NCBI GenBank assembly: GCA_023386395.1
Contig: JAEWJV010000507.1
Location: 1 to 10,635 of the forward strand
Reading direction: 5' to 3'
Length of the DNA stretch: 10,635 nt
Source: Bacteroidota bacterium
Lineage (GTDB): Bacteria; Bacteroidota; Bacteroidia; Chitinophagales; Chitinophagaceae
Shown: piece by piece, positions 6,451 through 10,635 of the stretch
Position numbering within the stretch: position 1 is the stretch's first letter
Layout of the letters: each line of letters opens with the position of its first letter
The notes under the pieces: generated by a model
Database searches by the model: none
Seen by the model: the letters and a program-made list of their open reading frames with translations, nothing else
Told to the model about the DNA's origin: nothing
Made by a program: the position numbers and the translations under genes

Positions 6451-6864
6451 ATGAATGAAAAAGTAGCCGTTTTCCGCAAAGAACATTTTAATGCAGCGCA
6501 CCGCCTGCATAACGATGCTTTTGATGAAGCCACCAACGAAAAGGTTTTTGGTAAATGCAACAATCCAAATTTTCATGGCCATAATTATGAACTGATAGTA
6601 AAAATAACAGGCGTGCCCGATGCGCAAACAGGCTTTGTAATTGACCTTAAAGAATTAAGTGAAATTATCCGGGCAAATGTTTTGGCACGCTTCGATCATA
6701 AAAATCTCAACCTCGATGTGGAAGAATTTAAAAACTTAAACCCTACTGCAGAAAATATTGCTGTTATCATTTACAAAATACTGCGGCCATTAATAAACAG
6801 TGATTTTGATTTGCAGGTGCGCCTGTACGAAACTGAAAGGAACTTTGTAGAGTACCCTGCATAA
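6451..6864 (+). CDS. 6-pyruvoyl-tetrahydropterin synthase-like protein, copy B
   Basis: The protein is 137 residues and clearly paralogous to copy A (shared HFNAAH, HGHN, DHKNLNLDV, LYET). Zinc ligands are His17, His42 and His44. Catalytic Cys36 sits in FGKCNNPNFHGHNY, almost identical to the human PTPS motif. Asp82-His83 and Glu127 are kept, so it should be active. It starts three bases after copy A and ends 24 bases before folE, so the three genes are surely co-transcribed. The chemistry is expected to match copy A. The two may form mixed hexamers, act on different pterin triphosphates, or split PTPS and QueD activity; the sequence does not decide. Of the two, this copy is closer to the animal enzyme around the catalytic cysteine. 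Confidence 0.9.
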   Translation: MNEKVAVFRKEHFNAAHRLHNDAFDEATNEKVFGKCNNPNFHGHNYELIVKITGVPDAQTGFVIDLKELSEIIRANVLARFDHKNLNLDVEEFKNLNPTAENIAVIIYKILRPLINSDFDLQVRLYETERNFVEYPA

Positions 6865-6888
6865 ATATTTTAATATAAAAAAAGAGCG

Positions 6889-7485
6889 ATGTTATACGAA
6901 AAGAAAGTTTATTATGATGAAGTAGCCATTAACAGCTTAAAGGAAAGTTATGCGAATATAATCGAAAGCATTGGCGAAGATGTGCAGCGTGAAGGCTTGC
7001 TGAAAACGCCCGAGCGTATTGCAAAAGCCATGTTGTATAATACGCAGGGCTATAGCCAGGATGCCATTTCAATATTAAATTCAGCCAAGTTTCATGAAAA
7101 CATCAGCGAGATGATTGTTGTAAAAGATATTGAGCTGTATAGCATGTGCGAACACCACATGCTGCCTTTTTTCGGCAAAGCGCATATTGCTTATATCCCT
7201 AATGGTTATATAACCGGTTTAAGCAAAATTGCCAGGGTGGTGGATGTTTTTTCAAGAAGGCTTCAGGTACAGGAAAGGCTTACAACACAAATTCTTGATG
7301 CTATAAAAGAAGCATTAAACCCTCTTGGTGTAGCGGTGGTAATTGAGGCAAAACATCTGTGCATGATGATGCGCGGGGTTCAAAAGCAAAATTCAGTAAC
7401 TACAACATCTGCTTTTTTTGGCGAGTTTGAAAAATATCCAACCCGCAACGAATTTTTAAAGCTTATCGCAACCGACCTTGGTTAA
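6889..7485 (+). CDS. folE: GTP cyclohydrolase I
   Basis: FolE converts GTP to 7,8-dihydroneopterin triphosphate and formate, the first step of folate, biopterin and queuosine synthesis. The protein is 198 residues, near the usual 190-220. [12 protein letters not shown] at 37-48, [19 protein letters not shown] at 86-104 and [19 protein letters not shown] at 155-173 are family signatures. By alignment with E. coli FolE the zinc ligands are Cys87, His90 and Cys158, and the catalytic histidines His89 and His156; all are present. It is last in the operon with two PTPS-like genes, which take its product as substrate. The start ATG 6889 follows an A-rich stretch ending AAAGAGCG, only weakly like a ribosome-binding site. 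Nothing in the sequence is unusual. Confidence 0.97.
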   Translation: MLYEKKVYYDEVAINSLKESYANIIESIGEDVQREGLLKTPERIAKAMLYNTQGYSQDAISILNSAKFHENISEMIVVKDIELYSMCEHHMLPFFGKAHIAYIPNGYITGLSKIARVVDVFSRRLQVQERLTTQILDAIKEALNPLGVAVVIEAKHLCMMMRGVQKQNSVTTTSAFFGEFEKYPTRNEFLKLIATDLG

Positions 7486-7593
7486 ATGCATGCTTTATAA
7501 AGTTTTTTGATGCCGGAATGATAATAATCCCTATCTATTAAAATACTATTAAACAGAGTGTTAAAAACGTTTGGTAGATAAAATGTGCGGAGT

Positions 7594-7611
7594 TTGTGTC
7601 ATTTGACACAA
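7594..7611. promoter_or_regulatory. perfect 8+2+8 inverted repeat: operator or folE terminator
   Basis: TTGTGTCATTTGACACAA is perfectly symmetrical around TT. As DNA it looks like a dimeric-regulator site, loosely like Crp/Fnr sites, centred about 43 bases before the start predicted from the -7 box at 7633-7640. As RNA it folds into a stem followed by TATTATTTTT, so it could also end the folE transcript about 110 bases after the stop codon. Both readings are possible. Confidence 0.5.
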
Positions 7612-7632
7612 TATTATTTTTAATAATACAAT

Positions 7633-7640
7633 TATCTTTG
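7633..7640 (+). promoter_or_regulatory. putative -7 promoter element (TATCTTTG) of a short non-coding transcript
   Basis: TATCTTTG matches TAnnTTTG exactly. The nearest TTTG upstream (7602-7605) is 27 bases away, longer than usual, and lies inside the inverted repeat. Absence of a well-placed -33 element would suit an activator-dependent promoter. There is no open reading frame of note downstream before the terminator. Confidence 0.45.
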
Positions 7641-7645
7641 CAACT

Positions 7646-7746
7646 GATTACATAAATAAGTTCAACTTAATACATACGATATTTAACTTGGTGTTTTTCA
7701 TAGGTTAGCAACGGCCAGCTCTTTTCAGGGCAGGCCTATTTTTTTT
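7646..7746 (+). ncRNA. candidate small non-coding RNA of about 100 nt
   Basis: This segment begins a few bases after an exact -7 box and ends at a strong intrinsic terminator. It has no plausible coding frame and does not belong to either flanking gene: folE ends 160 bases upstream and the GNAT gene is convergent. Apart from the terminator hairpin, ATAGG (about 7700-7704) could pair with CCTAT (7735-7739) as an alternative to the terminator stem. I do not recognise the family; it is not an obvious tRNA, 6S or SRP RNA. Boundaries are inferred. Confidence 0.4.
7713..7746 (+). terminator. strong intrinsic terminator
   Basis: GGCC (7713-7716) pairs with GGCC (7733-7736). After one A-A mismatch, GCTC (7718-7721) pairs with GGGC (7728-7731) around a six-base loop TTTTCA. 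TATTTTTTTT follows directly. This is the best intrinsic terminator in the window. It could end the proposed small RNA or act as backup for the pterin operon. Confidence 0.75.
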
Positions 7747-7768
7747 AAAGGGTGCGCATTTAAACTGT

Positions 7769-8272
7769 TTATTTTATATAAATATACCGTTGCACTAATT
7801 CCTCTCCGTTTTGTGTTATTCCATTTTCCTTAAACCCGCATTTAAGTAAAACTTTTTTAGAAGGAACATTCTGCACACTTGTAATAGCATGCAATTCTGA
7901 ATATACATGATGCTTAAAGTAATAGCCTATTCCAGCCATTGTTAGTTCTGTAGCGTAGCCTTTACCCCAGGCGCCGGGCATCAGCGCATAACCAATTTGT
8001 ACTTTATCCTTCTCGTCTTCAAAAGGCAGGTAAATAAGCGCAAAAGTGCCAATAAAATTACTGCCGGTTTTCTCTGTAACACACCAGCGGCCAAGTCCTG
8101 CGTGTTGCCTGTAAAACTGAATGTTTTCATTCAGAAAATTATCAGATGCTGTCCTGGTCAAGGCTTTTCTTATATGCTTCATCACGGTCTCATTACCATT
8201 TATCTGGAAAAAACAGGTGGCATCATTGTATGTAAATTCCCGCACGGCCAATCTCGTTGTTTCAAAAATCAT
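7769..8272 (-). CDS. GNAT family N-acetyltransferase (RimJ/RimL-like)
   Basis: The protein is 167 residues with the GNAT fold. It opens MIFETTRLAVREFTYNDA, typical of the Acetyltransf_3 (RimJ/RimL-like) group. The acetyl-CoA-binding motif A is at 91-110 (VQIGYALMPGAWGKGYATEL, with the W-G-K-G-Y-A loop), and the C-terminal N135-xx-S138 then VLLKCGF is the usual motif B region. These enzymes transfer acetyl from acetyl-CoA to an amine. The group includes ribosomal-protein acetylators, but most members have no known substrate. It is a single gene, convergent with the small-RNA candidate and divergent from the SusC-like gene. ATG 8272 is the natural start, with a good -7 box upstream. Family certain; substrate unknown. 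Confidence 0.9.
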   Translation of the reverse strand: MIFETTRLAVREFTYNDATCFFQINGNETVMKHIRKALTRTASDNFLNENIQFYRQHAGLGRWCVTEKTGSNFIGTFALIYLPFEDEKDKVQIGYALMPGAWGKGYATELTMAGIGYYFKHHVYSELHAITSVQNVPSKKVLLKCGFKENGITQNGEELVQRYIYIK

Positions 8273-8305
8273 AGTTATAGTTTAAAGGAAAATACGAATA
8301 CCTTT

Positions 8306-8313
8306 CAAACATA
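8306..8313 (-). promoter_or_regulatory. -7 promoter element (TATGTTTG) of the GNAT gene
   Basis: On the minus strand TATGTTTG matches TAnnTTTG, placing the start near 8300 and leaving a leader of about 28 bases. The -33 region falls inside the adjacent inverted repeat (8318-8343), where CTTTAG is the closest to a recognition element. Confidence 0.45.
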
Positions 8314-8317
8314 CTAA

Positions 8318-8343
8318 AAACAGCTTTAAGACTAAAGCTGTTT
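8318..8343. repeat. 10-bp perfect inverted repeat upstream of the GNAT gene
   Basis: AAACAGCTTT (8318-8327) is separated by six bases from AAAGCTGTTT (8334-8343). On the minus strand the hairpin is followed by two further Ts (TTTTT in all), so it could terminate minus-strand transcripts. On the plus strand only three Ts are present. Its position over the -33 region of the GNAT promoter also allows an operator. Confidence 0.6.
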
Positions 8344-8463
8344 AAACTGACTGCTTGTTTATGAGACAAAAACCCTGATTGCATACACTTCATGGAAGTT
8401 ATTTGGTCATACATCCTCCAAGACCATTTTTTCGATTTGACAGCAAAATAAAAAAAAATTGAT

Positions 8464-8475
8464 GCAATCGATTGC
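8464..8475. promoter_or_regulatory. LacI-family-type operator candidate (GCAATCGATTGC)
   Basis: GCAATCGATTGC is a perfect 12-bp palindrome with the central CG and GCAA/TTGC arms typical of LacI/PurR-family operators. Its right arm overlaps the putative -33 TTG at 8472-8474, a position where binding would block transcription of the SusC-like gene. Seen in sequence; the regulator family is inferred and no lacI-type gene is present in the window. Confidence 0.5.
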
Positions 8476-8500
8476 TAAAATAAATAAAATGTTACTTTAG
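8472..8500 (+). promoter_or_regulatory. putative promoter of the SusC-like gene
   Basis: TTG (8472-8474) and TACTTTAG (8493-8500) are spaced 18 bases. The -7 part differs from TAnnTTTG by one base. The overlap with the palindrome supports the choice, but the distance to the start codon (about 260 bases) is long and closer promoters cannot be excluded. Confidence 0.35.
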
Positions 8501-8767
8501 CTGCAAAATCGGCCTTTTATAAGATAAATGTAGCAATTGTGCGGAAAATAAATAAGATGAAAATGCAGCGCTAAGCTAAAAACAGGTGTCTTCTCCGTAA
8601 TCGGTTTCTATAAACTATCGCAAATCCGGAATAGATGATTGCTTTGTTTTTCCATTAATATTTTTAGTACGACGACTGATATAATTGTTTGCTTAGTATT
8701 CTTGATTTGTATTCAAAGAATTTAATCTATAACCTAATACAGCTTTTTATTTCTAAAAACAACTCTT

Positions 8768-10635
8768 ATGATTATCAACATGCCAAATCGACTAACGAGG
8801 TATTTGTTTGCTGTTGCCAGAAAACAGGTATTGACCATTTTAGCATTTATTTTTTTCTCGGCATTTCAAACCACAGCAAATGCCCAAACAGTTCAGGGAA
8901 AAGTTACGGATGAAACAGGCAAACCTGTACCCGCAGCTTCCGTAACCGTAAAAGGAACTTCCCGAGGAACTACTACCAACGAAAATGGAGCATTTTCTAT
9001 ATCCGCATCACCTGCGGATGTACTGGTAATAAGCTCTGTAGGCTTTACCGCCCAGGAAATTGCGGTGGGCAATCAAAGCAACATAACCGTTTCATTAACC
9101 TCAACCAATTCCCAGCTTGAGCAGGTAATTGTTGTTGGTTACGGTACCCAAAAACGTACAAATGTTACGGGGGCTATTTCAACAGTTAACAATAAAACAC
9201 TAAATGAAGTTCCTGTTGTAAGTGTGCAGCAGGCATTGCAGGGCCGTGTACCCGGTCTTTCAGTAGTAAATAACGGAAGCCCCGGCACATCCCCGATTGT
9301 TACTATAAGAGGTATAAGTTCTATTAGTTATGCTTCTAATCCTTTATATGTGGTGGATGGTTTCCCTACAGGCGATCTCTCTACTATTGATACAAGGGAT
9401 ATAGAATCTGTGGATGTATTAAAAGATGCTTCTGCAGCCGCTATATATGGCTCCAGGGCCACCAGCGGTGTAATTATGATCACTACCAAAAAAGGCAGCC
9501 GGGATGGTAAATTTCATGTAAGCCTTAATTCTTATTATGGCATTCAGGATATTACCCAAAGATTAGACCTGCTAAATCCTGAACAATTTGATCAATATGC
9601 TATCGCTTACAGAGGAAGTTTAGTGCCCAGGCGTGATCCAGGCTACGACCCGGTATGGGTTAACCAGCCCATTTACGACGGCGCTGCTACCACTTATGGT
9701 AATAATGTTACCGATTGGCAGGATGCATATTTTAAACAAGGTTCAATGACGCAAACCAATATAGGTTTAAGTGGCGGTAACGATGTTTCCCGCTTTTATG
9801 CTTCTGCCGGCTTTTTTGATCAAAAAGGCACCTCGCCTACTGTAGGTTATCGCCGTTATAACTTCCGCATAAATTCAGAACATAAAATTGGTAAGGTCTT
9901 CACTTTTGGCGAAAACCTCTATATGGCTTACGGCAACCAGGCTTATGATAATAATGAAACAGGCACAAGGTCAAACCTGGTGAATGTAATTAAACTGATG
10001 CCCTATATGCCGGTGTATGACCCCACAACTTCAGATGGCTTCAGGGGCGTAAACTCTGTATTGGACGGCGGCGACCCCACCAATCCCATTGAAGATGCAG
10101 TTGTGAAAAACCCCGGTAACAGGAAAGTAGCAAAAATTTTAGGAACAGCATATGCTGAAATAAATTTTACTGACTGGTTAAAGTTTCGCTCCACTATGGG
10201 TATTGATTATGCCAATGGGTTAGACTATCGCTTTGCGCCCATATTTAACGATGGTGGTACTGTGGCCGGCTCAAGTGCTATACTGGCTACTATTACTAAC
10301 AACAGGTCGGTTTCTACTGTTCAGTTATATACTCAACAGCTTTCGTTTGATAAAACATTTGGCGATCATCATGTTACAGCAACTGCTGTATATGAATACC
10401 AGGGCCAGCGGGTACGCAATGAAAATGCAAGCGGCAACCAGGCTTCCAATGAACTTAAAACCTTGAACAATGCAAGTAATGTTTCTGTTCAAACGCTCAT
10501 TGGAGAAAATTCCCTTATATCATATCTCGGTCGTGTAACCTACGATTATAAAGGGAAATATCTGTTGAGCGGCGCCATACGCCGGGATGGCCTTTCTGTT
10601 TGGGCTCCGGGCAGAAAATGGGCAACCTTTCCATC
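8768..10635 (+). CDS. SusC-like TonB-dependent outer-membrane receptor (3' end outside window)
   Basis: The frame is open from ATG 8768 to the window end (622 codons; full SusC proteins are about 1000). Residues 1-38 are a signal peptide (hydrophobic 20-32, ending TTANA before QTV). Residues 40-110 form the carboxypeptidase-D-like regulatory domain (GKVTDETGKPVPAASVTVKG). EQVIVVGYGTQKR at 117-129 is the SusC signature before the plug. The plug includes ALQGRVPGLSV, NPLYVVDGFP and DASAAAIYGSRATSGVIMI, and barrel strands follow up to RRDGLSVWAPGRKWATFPS. A second ATG at 8780 is equally plausible. SusC proteins pair with a SusD lipoprotein to import glycans or peptides; SusD should follow outside the window. 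The substrate cannot be read from this part. There is no extra N-terminal signalling domain, so control by a dedicated sigma/anti-sigma pair is unlikely; the LacI-type palindrome upstream is the better candidate. Confidence 0.95.
   Translation, partial: MIINMPNRLTRYLFAVARKQVLTILAFIFFSAFQTTANAQTVQGKVTDETGKPVPAASVTVKGTSRGTTTNENGAFSISASPADVLVISSVGFTAQEIAVGNQSNITVSLTSTNSQLEQVIVVGYGTQKRTNVTGAISTVNNKTLNEVPVVSVQQALQGRVPGLSVVNNGSPGTSPIVTIRGISSISYASNPLYVVDGFPTGDLSTIDTRDIESVDVLKDASAAAIYGSRATSGVIMITTKKGSRDGKFHVSLNSYYGIQDITQRLDLLNPEQFDQYAIAYRGSLVPRRDPGYDPVWVNQPIYDGAATTYGNNVTDWQDAYFKQGSMTQTNIGLSGGNDVSRFYASAGFFDQKGTSPTVGYRRYNFRINSEHKIGKVFTFGENLYMAYGNQAYDNNETGTRSNLVNVIKLMPYMPVYDPTTSDGFRGVNSVLDGGDPTNPIEDAVVKNPGNRKVAKILGTAYAEINFTDWLKFRSTMGIDYANGLDYRFAPIFNDGGTVAGSSAILATITNNRSVSTVQLYTQQLSFDKTFGDHHVTATAVYEYQGQRVRNENASGNQASNELKTLNNASNVSVQTLIGENSLISYLGRVTYDYKGKYLLSGAIRRDGLSVWAPGRKWATFP

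Larger units (their letters stand above)
8344..8767 (+). other. non-coding leader region before the SusC-like gene
   Basis: About 420 AT-rich bases with no gene I can support. It holds a weak hairpin, TGGTC (8404-8408) with GACCA (8422-8426), followed by six Ts. It also holds the LacI-type palindrome at 8464-8475 and a promoter candidate at 8472-8500. If transcription begins near 8507, the SusC-like mRNA has an untranslated leader of about 260 nt, in which I see no known riboswitch. Confidence 0.6.

Noticed and set aside
6037..6864. Naming the two PTPS-like genes queD for queuosine synthesis
   Set aside because: The C-x5-HGH spacing and animal-like segments, with no queC or queE nearby, favour PTPS. 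The distinction cannot be settled from sequence alone, so no symbol was given.
7613..7627. ATTATT-TTT-AATAAT inverted repeat
   Set aside because: Composed only of A and T in an AT-rich stretch, so symmetry is expected by chance.
8404..8432. TGGTC/GACCA hairpin followed by six Ts as a terminator
   Set aside because: The stem is only 5 bp with a 13-base loop, and no plus-strand transcript is known to enter it; kept only as a remark in the leader description.
8597..8608. GTAATCGGTTTC as a second LacI-type operator
   Set aside because: Only four of six symmetric pairs match around the central CG, which is not enough in AT-rich DNA.
8689..8913. Plus-strand open frame of 74 codons before the SusC-like gene
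   Set aside because: It overlaps the signal peptide and first domain of the SusC-like gene in another frame and has no recognisable features.

Overview
The window looks like a chromosomal segment from a Bacteroidota genome, most likely Chitinophagaceae or a close relative. The evidence is a SusC-type TonB-dependent receptor, an ECF sigma factor overlapping a membrane protein with a C-terminal barrel-like domain, AT-rich DNA without clear Shine-Dalgarno sites, and several promoter-like sequences fitting the Bacteroidota -7 consensus TAnnTTTG. I see no rRNA, tRNA, CRISPR array, phage or insertion-sequence gene.

Layout. (1) Bases 1-536 (+) hold the C-terminal part of a MarC-family membrane protein, cut by the left edge. 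(2) Bases 587-3800 on the minus strand form a vitamin B12 region: a promoter, a well-conserved cobalamin riboswitch (about 3556-3775), a BtuB-type TonB-dependent receptor, and downstream a Dph6-like PP-loop ATP pyrophosphatase, probably with its own promoter next to short TGCCGGCA palindromic repeats. (3) Divergent from this, 3920-5861 (+) encodes an ECF sigma factor overlapping by 14 bases a protein with one N-terminal membrane helix, an Asn-rich linker and a C-terminal beta-barrel-like domain, probably an anti-sigma or signalling partner. (4) Bases 6037-7485 (+) are a tight three-gene pterin operon: two tandem 6-pyruvoyl-tetrahydropterin-synthase-like paralogues and GTP cyclohydrolase I (folE). 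(5) Bases 7486-7768 are non-coding but structured: a perfect 8+2+8 inverted repeat, a -7 box and a strong intrinsic terminator, together compatible with a small RNA of about 100 nt. (6) A GNAT acetyltransferase lies at 7769-8272 (-). (7) A non-coding stretch of about 495 bases contains a 10-bp inverted repeat and a LacI-type palindromic operator candidate. It precedes the 5' two thirds of a SusC-like receptor that runs off the right edge.

How the genes work together. BtuB imports corrinoids and is repressed by B12 through the riboswitch. The leader also has pairings that could hide or free the btuB start codon. FolE makes 7,8-dihydroneopterin triphosphate, which the two PTPS-like enzymes can use; their C-x5-HGH motif resembles biopterin-type PTPS more than queuosine QueD. 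The SusC-like gene presumably starts a glycan or oligomer uptake locus whose SusD partner is outside the window. No wholly new system is evident. The best leads are the btuB expression platform, the paired PTPS genes, the possible small RNA, the LacI-type operator and the Dph6-like gene beside btuB.
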